Shown: positions 1 through 8,182 of the stretch, in pieces | Layout of the letters: each line of letters starts with the position of its first letter | Position numbering within the stretch: position 1 is the first letter of the stretch | NCBI GenBank assembly: GCA_002389505.1 | Contig: DGPA01000005.1 | Coordinates: 1 to 40,547 of the forward strand | Source of the DNA: Halieaceae bacterium UBA4452 | GTDB lineage: Bacteria; Pseudomonadota; Gammaproteobacteria; Pseudomonadales; Halieaceae | DNA: 40,547 nt | Reading direction: 5' to 3' | Notes under the pieces: generated by a model | Told to the model about the DNA's origin: nothing | Seen by the model: only the letters and a program-made list of their open reading frames with translations | The model's database searches: none | Made by a program: the position numbers and the translations under genes

Positions 1-1
1 C

Positions 2-940
2 GGTGAGCTCCTCGAAAATGCTGAGCGACTGCCGGTGCGAGCCATCCTGCGGCGCGACGAGTGGGACACGCCTGACGATCTGACCAACCTGCGCCTGCCC
101 GTTCACGCCGACTCGCCCGCCACCTTGGTACCCAGTATTCCGCTTAGCGCGCTCGGCGACGTCTCACTGGTGCCCGATGACAGCCCGATCAGCCGCAAGA
201 ATGGTGAGCGCCTGAATAGCATTCACGGCTATCTCAGACGGGGTGTGCTGCCCGCGGAGGCACTGAAAATACTGGCGGCAGACCTCACCCGAGATCCCAT
301 ACCGCTGCCCAGTGGTTATCGCTACGAATTTGGGGGCGACAACGAGCTGCGTGATGAACTAATCGATGATTTGCTGGCGCCACTCGGGACGATCATCGCC
401 GCAATGCTGGCCACCATTCTGCTCACCTTTAACTCTTGGCGCCTCACCGGTATCGCTTTTTTTGTGACCGGCTGCTCCTTCGGTCTCAGCCTGCTCGCCC
501 TGGCCATTTTTCAATATCCTCTCGGCATTCAGGCACTGATCGGGGTCATTGGCTCCGTAGGTGTTTCCATTAATGCGGCCATTATTATTCTCAGTGGGCT
601 GCGGCTCAACGGCCGTGCTAGCGAGGGCGACCCAGATGCCATCGTCGAGGTGATCATGGACGCCAGCCGGCACATTGTCTCCACCACGGTCACCACCTTC
701 GGTGGGTTCCTGCCGCTGATCCTTGAGGGCAGTGAATTTTGGCCGCCCTTCGCGATGGCGATCGCCGGGGGGGTTTTGCTCTCTACTGTGGTCTCATTTT
801 ATCTGGTGCCACCGCTATACACTCTGCTCATGCATCCTAAACGGCACTTCCTCCAGCAGCATGAGTCCCAGCACAATGAGCGAGAACGACCTATAGCGGA
901 GATCGACATCCGCTCCCTCAGTTCGGAGACGCCACAATGA
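2..940 (+). CDS. RND-family efflux transporter, inner-membrane permease, C-terminal part
   Basis: The reading frame is open from the first bases of the window, so the 5' end is missing. About 312 residues are seen. The first third is periplasmic (porter/docking type). From about residue 130 there is a run of hydrophobic helices, including ALATILLTFNSW, GSVGVSINAAIIIL and a last helix ending FYLVPPLYTLLMHPK, which is the usual C-terminal membrane block of AcrB/MexB-type proton-driven pumps. In this family the permease works with a periplasmic adaptor and an outer-membrane channel, whose genes would lie upstream outside the window. The stop codon overlaps the start of the TetR gene (ATGA), so both are translated from one message. 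The substrate cannot be told. The family is clear, the subfamily less so. Confidence 0.85.
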   Translation, partial: GELLENAERLPVRAILRRDEWDTPDDLTNLRLPVHADSPATLVPSIPLSALGDVSLVPDDSPISRKNGERLNSIHGYLRRGVLPAEALKILAADLTRDPIPLPSGYRYEFGGDNELRDELIDDLLAPLGTIIAAMLATILLTFNSWRLTGIAFFVTGCSFGLSLLALAIFQYPLGIQALIGVIGSVGVSINAAIIILSGLRLNGRASEGDPDAIVEVIMDASRHIVSTTVTTFGGFLPLILEGSEFWPPFAMAIAGGVLLSTVVSFYLVPPLYTLLMHPKRHFLQQHESQHNERERPIAEIDIRSLSSETPQ

Positions 941-1557
941 GCGCCGCTCGCGCCTCCTACCATCATGGCAACCTCCGCAATGCACTGATCATTGCCGCCG
1001 CTGAACTCATCGAACGCGATAACACGCTTGATTTCTCTATTGCTGAAGCCGCTGAACGGGTCGGCGTCAGTGCCGCGGCGCCTTATCGGCACTTTGCCGA
1101 TAAGGAAAACCTGCTTGCTGCCGTACGAGACCTTGCCTTTGTAGGATTAGACACTGTGGCGGCGCAAACAGCCGCAGAGCACCCGGTTGGCTCTATCGAG
1201 GGAATTCTTGCCATGGGACGCTGTTATCTGAACTATGCCCGAGACAAACGTATTTTCTTTTCATTGATGTGGGAATCGCGAGGGGACATTGACCAGCGAC
1301 GGGAGAAAGCGCAAACGGATCATGGTGGCTTTGAAACGCTGGTCAATCTGGTCAGTGCATTTTGTCAGGCTCGCGGCAGGCCTGAGGTCAACGCCTCCCA
1401 GCTAGCCACATCACTCTGGTCGCTAAGTCATGGTATTGCCACCCTAGAAGCGAATCAGCTCCTCGATCTCTTTGATCGCTCGGTGACGGCAGAATCCATA
1501 CTCGACGACAGCGGACGAAGGATTTTAGACAGCGTTTTCACATCACGACCGTGGTAA
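937..1557 (+). CDS. TetR/AcrR-family transcriptional regulator
   Basis: A 206-residue protein with an N-terminal TetR helix-turn-helix: YHHGNLRNALIIAA starts helix 1 and the recognition part is VGVSAAAPYRHF at about residues 45-56. The C-terminal half has the signature LWSLSHGIATL near residue 165, typical of the WHG (TetR_C_33) ligand-binding domain. Its ATG overlaps the stop of the efflux permease by 4 bp, so it is translationally coupled to the pump. It is therefore probably the local repressor of that pump operon, although the operator would lie upstream of the window. Being last in the operon is unusual for TetR repressors, which are more often divergent. Confidence 0.88.
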   Translation: MSAARASYHHGNLRNALIIAAAELIERDNTLDFSIAEAAERVGVSAAAPYRHFADKENLLAAVRDLAFVGLDTVAAQTAAEHPVGSIEGILAMGRCYLNYARDKRIFFSLMWESRGDIDQRREKAQTDHGGFETLVNLVSAFCQARGRPEVNASQLATSLWSLSHGIATLEANQLLDLFDRSVTAESILDDSGRRILDSVFTSRPW

Positions 1558-1674
1558 TCAAACTTGCGCTCCGGCAGATTCTCTCTGACCTCGGCTGATA
1601 ACACTGCGCCACCATCAGATGGCAGTGGGCTCCCATCATCACTGGCAATTCTGAAAGGTTGTGAGTGGGATGAC

Positions 1675-1703
1675 TTGGCCAACCTTGCAAGGAATGGGAT
1701 ACT
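1675..1703 (+). promoter_or_regulatory. sigma70-type promoter of tRNA-Arg
   Basis: A -35 element TTGGCC (1675-1680) and a -10 element GATACT (1698-1703) are separated by exactly 17 bp and sit just upstream of the tRNA. The bases after the -10 box are GC-rich (GCGCGCCCGCC), as expected of a stringently controlled discriminator at stable-RNA promoters. Seen by eye only. Confidence 0.6.
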
Positions 1704-1712
1704 GCGCGCCCG

Positions 1713-1789
1713 CCGCCCGTAGCACAACCGGATAGTGCAACGGCCTTCTAAGCCGTAGGTTGCAGGTTCGAGTCCTGCCGGGCGGACCA
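1713..1789 (+). tRNA. tRNA-Arg (anticodon TCT)
   Basis: A 77-nt cloverleaf with encoded CCA. The acceptor stem is CCGCCCG paired with CGGGCGG. The anticodon arm is ACGGC-CTTCTAA-GCCGT, giving anticodon TCT at 1747-1749. The T arm is GCAGG-TTCGAGT-CCTGC. It reads AGA codons and is a single-gene unit with its own promoter. Protein-like open frames crossing it on both strands are shadows. Confidence 0.95.
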
Positions 1790-2088
1790 CACGGCTGGCC
1801 AGACAATATCGTGGTCCGGCGAAGCGCCACTTCCCCTTAGCACCAGCCTTAAGCAGCAAAAAGGACTCACTGATGCCGCAACTCTGCGAGAGCCACTATG
1901 AAACGGTTGCGCTTCTCGCCCTGGCACGGAGCATGCGTCGAGGCTTTGCTCACCTGCAGGCCTGTCGTCGGAAAGCGCTCGCTAATGCGCAGGCCCTCCT
2001 AGTGGTTCAGCTTCAGGTTCAGCCGAGCTCTATCGAGCTAGAACACCAGCACACCGCTTGACGCTAGTTCGCCAGTGGCTCCCGGTAC
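1790..2088. other. 299-bp stretch with only a doubtful small ORF
   Basis: Between tRNA-Arg and the secreted-protein gene nothing firm is visible apart from the 62-codon ORF listed separately. I see no strong hairpin-plus-T-run terminator behind the tRNA. Confidence 0.4.
1873..2061 (+). CDS. possible small protein, unknown function
   Basis: A 62-codon ORF starting with ATG, preceded by a fair Shine-Dalgarno sequence (AAAGGA, 7 nt upstream). The product is rich in Ala, Leu and Gln, with no signal peptide, membrane segment or motif that I recognise. It lies in the gap behind tRNA-Arg and is not clearly linked to either neighbour. The ribosome-binding site is the only positive evidence, so it may be a chance ORF. 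Confidence 0.25.
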   Translation: MPQLCESHYETVALLALARSMRRGFAHLQACRRKALANAQALLVVQLQVQPSSIELEHQHTA

Positions 2089-2496
2089 TTATTGCACCGT
2101 GAGTACATGGGTAGTGAGGTCATCCGCAGATCCACAGACAGCTTCCATTTCAGCAAAACCGGCCTGCCATTGCTCGTCGGCCCCCTGCCAAGCGACCGCA
2201 TTGTCCATCGATTCAGCGGATGGGTGGACGTCAATGGAGACCACCGCTCCATCCGCATGCATCGCTGGAACAGCAGTATAAGCAACGGGTGAAGCACTCT
2301 TCTCATAAGCAATCAACGACGTTAACAACGACAGGCCCTTAGCCGTATCGGCACACGGCCAATGATAAACCACTACTATCTGGCCCGTACTGGCCGCGGC
2401 TTTAAGGGGGTCGGCGCTCTCATGATGCCCTGCGCTGGTCGCGGCTGAGAGCGATCCAAAAGCGATGGCGGCGATAACTTGTGTCACTAAGTGCAT
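2089..2496 (-). CDS. small secreted hypothetical protein
   Basis: 135 residues. The N-terminus MHLVTQVIAAIAFGSLSAATSA is a good Sec signal peptide with a likely cleavage after residue 22 (TSA-GHH), leaving a mature periplasmic protein of about 113 residues. The start is supported by GAGGA 7 nt upstream of the ATG. The mature part contains VVVYHWPC near residue 47, one further Cys near residue 120, and a short repeat of Asp/Glu/Ala-rich sequence. The two Cys could form a disulfide. I do not recognise a family. It stands alone between the homocysteine methyltransferase gene and the tRNA region. The start codon, ribosome-binding site and signal peptide together make it very likely a real gene. 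Confidence 0.65.
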   Translation of the reverse strand: MHLVTQVIAAIAFGSLSAATSAGHHESADPLKAAASTGQIVVVYHWPCADTAKGLSLLTSLIAYEKSASPVAYTAVPAMHADGAVVSIDVHPSAESMDNAVAWQGADEQWQAGFAEMEAVCGSADDLTTHVLTVQ

Positions 2497-2611
2497 GGTG
2501 AGATCCTCGGTTAATCGATGTCAATGTTACGCACATTGCTAGGGGTAAACGCCGAGTCCACGGTATCCCTCGTAACGCCCCCATAGGAAACACTACACCA
2601 GCTAAAGGGCT

Positions 2612-3631
2612 TTAGCCATGCCGTCGTCGGCTTCGACGGCCAGCTTTTCCCTGACCTTCTTCGCTAATGACCGGGAGATGTTTCCAAGGAATACCCAGCG
2701 CCTCATTCATGGCGGCACCATCAAAAACGTCCCGACTCGACTCATCAAGCGCGGCCACCATAGCGGCAATATGCTCCGGGGTCGTACCGCAGCAGCCCCC
2801 AATAACGGTGGCACCTGCATCTCGAGCATGCAGTGCATACTGGGCCATTAACTGGGGGCTACCATGATAATGAATGGCTCCATCCACATATTCAGGGATT
2901 CCGCAATTGCCCTTCACCACGACGGGTATCGCAGGCTTGGCTGCCAGCAATTCGAGCGTAGAGTGCATGAGTTCCGCAGGGCCTACACCGCAGTTAGCGC
3001 CCATAACCGCCAAGTTCAAGGTCTCAGAGAGCCGAACAAAATCACTGGGGGTGACCCCCATCATTGAGCGTTTGGCGGTGTCAAAGGTCATCGTTGCGCA
3101 GACGGGCAAGCCGGTTTTTTTAGCCGCTTCGGCTGCCGCGGCTACTTCCTCATTAGCGGACATCGTCTCAATCCACAGCAGATCCACTCCCCCCTCAGCC
3201 AGGGCTTCAGCCTGTACTGAAAAACAATCTACCGCTTGCTCATGATTCAGAATCCCCATGGGTTCAAAGAGTTCGCCGCTGGGACCAATAGATCCCGCAA
3301 CATAGGACTGCTTGCCCGTTTCAAGCGCATGCTGCTCGCTAGCTCGTTTGGCTAATTTCGCCGCTGCAACATTGATCTCATATACCCGATGCTCTGACCG
3401 ATGCAGTTTAAGCCGCAGCGCGTTTGCACCAAATGTATTGGTGAGAATAACGTCGGATCCCGCCGTCAAAAACGCGGCGTGTAACCACAGCACCTCGTCA
3501 GGCCGTTCAAGACACCACAGCTCGGGTGGGTAGCCCGCCTCGAGACCTCTACCGAAAAGATTCGAACCCATGGCGCCATCGGCGACACACCAGCCTTTCT
3601 TTTCGATGATCGATAGCAGCGGACTGTTCAT
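2612..3631 (-). CDS. homocysteine S-methyltransferase family protein (betaine- or S-methylmethionine-type)
   Basis: A 339-residue (beta/alpha)8 protein of the S-methyl_trans family (residues about 10-295). These enzymes move a methyl group from betaine, S-methylmethionine or a similar donor to homocysteine to make methionine. The zinc-binding cysteines are visible as Cys214 in GANCG and Cys280-Cys281 in GGCCGTTP, and the N-terminal DGAMGSNLF loop is typical. There is no cobalamin or folate domain, so it is not MetH. The C-terminus has a basic tail (GRRSRRRHG). The ATG is preceded by AGGGG. It lies 72 bp downstream of tRNA-His on the same strand and may share readthrough from the tRNA promoter. 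The methyl donor cannot be told; betaine is plausible for a marine bacterium. Confidence 0.85.
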   Translation of the reverse strand: MNSPLLSIIEKKGWCVADGAMGSNLFGRGLEAGYPPELWCLERPDEVLWLHAAFLTAGSDVILTNTFGANALRLKLHRSEHRVYEINVAAAKLAKRASEQHALETGKQSYVAGSIGPSGELFEPMGILNHEQAVDCFSVQAEALAEGGVDLLWIETMSANEEVAAAAEAAKKTGLPVCATMTFDTAKRSMMGVTPSDFVRLSETLNLAVMGANCGVGPAELMHSTLELLAAKPAIPVVVKGNCGIPEYVDGAIHYHGSPQLMAQYALHARDAGATVIGGCCGTTPEHIAAMVAALDESSRDVFDGAAMNEALGIPWKHLPVISEEGQGKAGRRSRRRHG

Positions 3632-3703
3632 TAAACCCCTTTTAGCGCGCTAGTTTTTTTTAATGGCTGGTTGGTACGGGTCCACAGACGTCGATGATGA
3701 GGA

Positions 3704-3779
3704 TGGGGTGGCTGACGGGGATCGAACCCGCGACAACCGGAGTCACAGTCCGGCGCTCTACCAACTGAGCTACAGCCAC
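3704..3779 (-). tRNA. tRNA-His (anticodon GTG)
   Basis: A minus-strand cloverleaf beginning GTGGCTGTAGCTCAG and ending CAGCCACCCCA, with anticodon loop CTGTGAC (anticodon GTG). The base before the 5' end is G (complement of C3780) and can pair with the C before CCA, giving the extra G-1 typical of tRNA-His. CCA is encoded. It follows tRNA-Pro by 5 bp and is co-transcribed with it. Confidence 0.96.
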
Positions 3780-3784
3780 CACAA

Positions 3785-3861
3785 TGGTCGGGGAGGAGGG
3801 ATTCGAACCCCCGACATCCTGCTCCCAAAGCAGGCGCGCTACCAGACTGCGCTACACCCCG
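3785..3861 (-). tRNA. tRNA-Pro (anticodon TGG)
   Basis: A 77-nt minus-strand cloverleaf beginning CGGGGTGTAGCGCAG and ending CTCCCCGACCA. The anticodon arm CTGCT-TTGGGAG-CAG carries TGG. CCA is encoded. It is the first gene of a tRNA-Pro/tRNA-His pair, driven by the promoter at 3900-3928. Confidence 0.96.
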
Positions 3862-3899
3862 AAGTCGCGGAGAGTCGTGCATCTTCTCGCGAGGCGCGC

Positions 3900-3928
3900 A
3901 TACTACTGCGTTGCTCGTCTAGGGTCAA
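3900..3928 (-). promoter_or_regulatory. sigma70-type promoter of the tRNA-Pro/His unit
   Basis: On the minus strand TTGACC (3928-3923) and TAGTAT (3905-3900) are spaced by 17 bp, followed at once by GCGCGCC. The same GC-rich discriminator follows the tRNA-Arg promoter, which suggests common growth-rate/stringent control. Confidence 0.65.
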
Positions 3929-4003
3929 TTACGCCTCTACGGTCTTTTCACACACGCCCGTTTCTGTGACACTAGCGCCCCATTTACCCCCTAGGCGGAC
4001 AAT

Positions 4004-4858
4004 ATGACGGCAATACTTTTAGACGGAAAGCACGTAGCGACGCTTACTGAAGCTTCTATGTCTGAGCGGGTAAACGCGCTTCGGGAACGCTCTGGAGGGC
4101 GAACGCCGGTCTTAGCTACCATCCTAGTGGGTGATGATCCTGCCTCAGCAACCTATGTCAAAATGAAGGGCAACGCCTGTCGACGGGTGGGCATGGAATC
4201 CATGGCGATTGAGCTGCCCGCCTCGATAAAAACGAACGATTTGCTCCGCCAAATTGACGAGCTCAATCACAATCCAGACGTGCACGGCATCTTGCTTCAG
4301 CACCCAGTGCCGGCGCATATTGATGAGCGCGCAGCTTTCGATATGATCAGTGTAGATAAAGACGTTGACGGCGTCACCTGTCTGGGTTTCGGACGAATGA
4401 GCATGGGCGAATCAGCCTATGGTTGTGCAACCCCCCAGGGCATCATGAGACTACTGGAACACTATGATATTGCTTTATCAGGCAAGCACGCCGTGGTCGT
4501 GGGCAGAAGCCCAATTCTGGGCAAGCCCATGGCCATGATGATGTTACAAGCCAACGCAACGGTGACCATCTGTCATTCCCGCACCCAGGACCTAGCCCAA
4601 CATATTGCCAGTGCTGATGTCATTGTTGGAGCCGTTGGTCGGCCTGAATTTATTAAGGCAGACTGGATCAAAGACGGTGCTGTTGTTGTTGACGCTGGCT
4701 ATCACCCGGGTGGTGTTGGCGATATAGAGCTGGGCCCACTACAGGCGCGCGCTCATGCGCTAACGCCGGTGCCCGGCGGCGTCGGACCCATGACGATCAA
4801 CACCCTGATTCAACAAACCGTACAGTCAGGCGAAAAAGCGATTGCCAGTGGGCACTGA
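4004..4858 (+). CDS. folD: bifunctional methylenetetrahydrofolate dehydrogenase/methenyltetrahydrofolate cyclohydrolase
   Basis: 284 residues, the usual FolD length. It interconverts 5,10-methylene-THF and 10-formyl-THF with NADP in the cytosol, feeding purine, thymidylate and methionine synthesis. Family motifs are clear: ATYVKMKGNACRRVGM with the catalytic Tyr and Lys near residues 50-55, GILLQHPVPAHID, the dinucleotide-binding VVVGRSPILGKPMAMM near residues 165-180, and the C-terminal PVPGGVGPMTINTL. It is divergent from the tRNA-Pro/His unit and convergent with cysS, its usual neighbourhood in many gammaproteobacteria. Confidence 0.97.
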   Translation: MTAILLDGKHVATLTEASMSERVNALRERSGGRTPVLATILVGDDPASATYVKMKGNACRRVGMESMAIELPASIKTNDLLRQIDELNHNPDVHGILLQHPVPAHIDERAAFDMISVDKDVDGVTCLGFGRMSMGESAYGCATPQGIMRLLEHYDIALSGKHAVVVGRSPILGKPMAMMMLQANATVTICHSRTQDLAQHIASADVIVGAVGRPEFIKADWIKDGAVVVDAGYHPGGVGDIELGPLQARAHALTPVPGGVGPMTINTLIQQTVQSGEKAIASGH

Positions 4859-4979
4859 CGTCAGCATGGGTCTGTGAGTCAGCACCGGGCCACCCTCAAC
4901 AACGCCACACGGATATGACCTTGACCCCGGCGGTGCTGTCGTTTCAACGTCAGCAGGCTCGGGAGCTTAGGTCGTTGCC

Positions 4980-6353
4980 TCAACGACGGCGCCAGGTGGT
5001 TCCCTCAGAGCCATCCTCCAGCACGATGCCCGCGGTGACTAATTCGTCTCTAATTTGATCGGCCCGATCGAAGTCGCGATTCGCGCGCGCCTCGAGGCGG
5101 TCGTTAATAAGCGCCTCCACCGCAGCGGCGTCAAGACCGCTGTCCCTGCCACTCGTGAACCACTCCTCAGGATCACACTGAAGCACCCCAAGGATTTCAG
5201 CATTGGCAAGCAAGATGCCTTTTAAGCGTGGCCGATCTTGGGGTGCCGCTTTGTTCAAGGCCTTGCTCGCTGCATGCAACGCGGCAATCGCCTCAGGGGT
5301 ATTCAGATCGTCCAGCAGCGCGTTGAAGGCTGCTGAATGGCTGATATCTACCGGCTGGGCTTGAATATCTTGCACGTTTCTGAGCGCGCCGTAAAAACCA
5401 TCCAACGCCCCTTTAGCATTGTCCAGTACCGCTTGAGAAAAGCTTAACGGCGATCGGTAGTGCGCCGACAGCAGGGCAAAGCGCAGTACCTCACCCTGAT
5501 AGTTCGATAACAAATCCCTAATCGTGCGCACGTTGCCGAGGGATTTGGACATTTTCTCACCGTCCATATCAACATAGGCATTGTGTAGCCAATAATGAAC
5601 AAAGTCGCCACCATAAGCGCAGCAGCTCTGAGCTCGCTCGTTTTCATGATGAGGAAAAATGAGGTCTCTCCCGCCACCGTGAATATCAATAGTGTCACCC
5701 AGATGGGCGCGAATCATCGCTGAGCATTCGGCATGCCAGCCCGGACGACCTCGCCCCCATGGGCTATCCCAACCCGGCGCATCATCCTCGGAAGGTTTCC
5801 ATAATACGAAGTCCCCTGCTTGCCGCTTATAGGTCGCCACCTCCACGCGAGCACCGGCCAACATATCATCAAGGTGTCGTCCAGACAGCGCTCCATAGCT
5901 CGGCATAGAAGCCACTGAAAACAATACATGACCTTCGGAGATATAGGCATTTCCCGCATCAATAAGTCGTTGCGTCAAATCAATCATCGCCGGGATATTA
6001 TCGGTAGCATGGGGTTCTAAGCTGGGCACCAGCGTATTTAACGCCGCCACATCTTCACGGTACTTGTCCGTGAATTCAGCGCTCACAGCATCGATCGCTT
6101 GGCCACGCTCATGGGCCGCCGCAATAATTTTGTCATCAATATCAGTGATGTTTCGCGCGTAGATCACCTTGGGATACAGAGCATCCAACACCCGATACAA
6201 AGTGTCGAAGACCACCACGGGGCGGGCGTTGCCAATATGTGCCAAGTTATAGACCGTGGGCCCACAGACGTACAGGGTGATGCGCTCTGGATCGATAGGT
6301 ACAAATACCTCGCGTTCCCCACTGAAGGTGTTCGTGAGGCGTAGTTCAGGCAT
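4980..6353 (-). CDS. cysS: cysteine--tRNA ligase
   Basis: Class I aminoacyl-tRNA synthetase charging tRNA-Cys. I place the start at the ATG at 6353 (product beginning MPELRLTNTF, 457 residues, normal family length) because GGGTGG lies about 6 nt upstream and the ten extra codons before it inside glnS are unlike the family. HIGN is at residues 39-42 and KMSKS near residue 265. Zinc ligands include Cys30 in YVCGPTVY, the Cys in GWHAECS, and HHENE. The start overlaps the end of glnS by 8 bp, so it is probably translationally coupled to it. Confidence 0.97.
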   Translation of the reverse strand: MPELRLTNTFSGEREVFVPIDPERITLYVCGPTVYNLAHIGNARPVVVFDTLYRVLDALYPKVIYARNITDIDDKIIAAAHERGQAIDAVSAEFTDKYREDVAALNTLVPSLEPHATDNIPAMIDLTQRLIDAGNAYISEGHVLFSVASMPSYGALSGRHLDDMLAGARVEVATYKRQAGDFVLWKPSEDDAPGWDSPWGRGRPGWHAECSAMIRAHLGDTIDIHGGGRDLIFPHHENERAQSCCAYGGDFVHYWLHNAYVDMDGEKMSKSLGNVRTIRDLLSNYQGEVLRFALLSAHYRSPLSFSQAVLDNAKGALDGFYGALRNVQDIQAQPVDISHSAAFNALLDDLNTPEAIAALHAASKALNKAAPQDRPRLKGILLANAEILGVLQCDPEEWFTSGRDSGLDAAAVEALINDRLEARANRDFDRADQIRDELVTAGIVLEDGSEGTTWRRR

Positions 6354-8004
6354 TGTCACCACCCCAGGTATCGCGCAAGCCAATGGTCATGTTAAATACC
6401 GGCGCTGCTTCTTTGAAATCGTAACGATCCGCCACGAAATACCCCTCGCGCTCAAATTGATAAACCGCTTCAGGCATTGCGCTCGTTAGCGAGGGCTCGA
6501 TGAGCGCATCGTCAATAATCTCAAGGGATCGTGGATTAACGTGTGTCAAAACATCGTCATCCTGAGCGGGGTTAGGCGTAGTGAAGAGGCGATCATAGAG
6601 GCGGATCGTCGCGCTTGTGGCAGTCGCCGCTGATACCCAGTGGATGACGCCTTTGGGTTTAAAGCCATCGGCCGGGTCTTCTCCTAAGGTGCCGTCAATC
6701 AATCGCGCGTGAACGGCAATAATATGGCCTTCGGGGTCGACCTCACAGCGCTCAGCCTCGATGACATACGCGCCTCGCAAACGCACGCGCTTGCCAATCA
6801 CCAGACGCTTATATTTCTTATTGGCTTGTTCACGAAAGTCGTCTGCATCAATGTACAGCGTATTGCTAAAGGGCACTGAACGCATACCCATCGCAGGCTC
6901 ATTGGGATGGCAGGGCAACCACAGATGCTCTTCACCCTGGTAGTTGCTAATAATCACTTTTAGCGGTCGTAAGACACACATAGCTCGGGGCGCCTCACTA
7001 TTGAGCTGATGACGCACCGCGCTTTCTAACATGGCGACATCGACCGTGCTATCGGAGCGTGAGGTTCCCACTTCCTCACAGAAGTGCCGTAGCGCTTGGG
7101 GAGGGTAACCCCTGCGTCGCAAGCCAGCAATGGTGGGCATTCGGGGATCATCCCACCCAGCAACGACACCCGTATCAACCAACTGCTTCAGCAGGCGCTT
7201 GCTTGTCAGCGTGTAGCTGGTATTCAGGCGTGCAAATTCAATTTGGCGGGGTTTATGGGGTACCGGTAAATGGTTGATAAACCACTCATAGAGTGGTCGA
7301 TGATCTTCAAACTCAAGCGTGCAAATAGAATGAGTCACGCCCTCAATGGCATCTTCTTGACCGTGGGCAAAATCATAGGTGGGGTAAATAGGCCAAGCGT
7401 CACCGGTCTGGTGGTGGTGTGCCCGACGAATCCGATACAGAATCGGATCTCTTAAATTGATATTGGGTGACGCCATATCTATTTTGGCGCGCAACACCCG
7501 TGCGCCCTCAGCAAATTCACCTGCTCGCATGCGCTCAAATAAATCGCGATTTTCCTCCGTAGAACGGTCTCGGCTCGGACTGTTACGACCTGGCTCGGTT
7601 AAGCTGCCTCGATACTCACGCGCCTCGTCGGCACTCAGGTCGCACACATAGGCTAGCTGCTGGTCAATCAGGTATATTGCCCACTCATAAAACTGTTGAA
7701 AATAGCTGGATGCGTAACGAACCTCACCACTCCAGCGGTAGCCCAGCCAGCGCACATCCTCCTGTATCGAATGAATAAATTCTTGGCTCTCTTTTTCGGG
7801 GTTGGTGTCGTCAAAACGCAGGTAGCAGTCGCCAGCAAACTGCTCAGCCAGTCCAAAGTTGACGCTGATCGACTTAGCATGACCTATATGCAGATAACCG
7901 TTCGGCTCGGGCGGAAAGCGCGTGACTACCTTTATAGTTTGCCCGGTATCGAGGTCTGCCTGAATCTGTGTACGGAGGAAATTACTACGGGGAGTGGGTG
8001 ACAT
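6346..8004 (-). CDS. glnS: glutamine--tRNA ligase
   Basis: Class I synthetase charging tRNA-Gln, 552 residues from the ATG at 8004. That start is preferred because GAGGA sits 7 nt upstream; the longer frame would add nine codons without a ribosome-binding site. The ATP-binding motif PPEPNGYLHIGHAKSI is at residues 32-47 and the KMSKS-equivalent loop reads TLTSKRLL. DTNPEKE and the C-terminal beta-barrel anticodon-binding part (from about residue 335) are standard. Having GlnRS rather than only the GatCAB route fits a gammaproteobacterium. It is first gene of the glnS-cysS operon and divergent from ppiB. Confidence 0.97.
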   Translation of the reverse strand: MSPTPRSNFLRTQIQADLDTGQTIKVVTRFPPEPNGYLHIGHAKSISVNFGLAEQFAGDCYLRFDDTNPEKESQEFIHSIQEDVRWLGYRWSGEVRYASSYFQQFYEWAIYLIDQQLAYVCDLSADEAREYRGSLTEPGRNSPSRDRSTEENRDLFERMRAGEFAEGARVLRAKIDMASPNINLRDPILYRIRRAHHHQTGDAWPIYPTYDFAHGQEDAIEGVTHSICTLEFEDHRPLYEWFINHLPVPHKPRQIEFARLNTSYTLTSKRLLKQLVDTGVVAGWDDPRMPTIAGLRRRGYPPQALRHFCEEVGTSRSDSTVDVAMLESAVRHQLNSEAPRAMCVLRPLKVIISNYQGEEHLWLPCHPNEPAMGMRSVPFSNTLYIDADDFREQANKKYKRLVIGKRVRLRGAYVIEAERCEVDPEGHIIAVHARLIDGTLGEDPADGFKPKGVIHWVSAATATSATIRLYDRLFTTPNPAQDDDVLTHVNPRSLEIIDDALIEPSLTSAMPEAVYQFEREGYFVADRYDFKEAAPVFNMTIGLRDTWGGDNA

Positions 8005-8182
8005 GAACGAATCCTCAACAACAAGAGGCATAATATATCAAGCACAGGCGCGGGATGTCAGATACCAAAGGACGATCTGTGTGAATCCGTTACATTATTT
8101 TCTCAGATAGTCGCGCGAAGCATGCAAAACCGTTAGCATGCCCGTTCTTTTTTTCCCTAAACACTCGCTATAGGATTACTCC

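Noticed and set aside
1455..1859. Minus-strand ORF of 134 codons, and a shorter overlapping one, across the tRNA-Arg gene
   Set aside because: They read through the tRNA and the tail of the TetR gene; tRNA complements often give such open frames. No ribosome-binding site or family.
3640..3662. TAGCGCGCTA followed by a T-run near the methyltransferase start considered as a terminator
   Set aside because: The palindrome leaves no loop, and it faces the plus strand where no upstream gene ends.
3631..4007. ORFs on both strands through the tRNA-Pro/His genes
   Set aside because: Their protein-like pieces (such as GSAPALGAGCRGFESLLP) are translations of tRNA sequence, a known artefact in databases.
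4859..4979. Inverted repeat CAGCACCG...CGGTGCTG between folD and cysS considered as a bidirectional terminator
   Set aside because: The arms are more than 40 bp apart and there is no T-run, so a functional intrinsic terminator is not supported.
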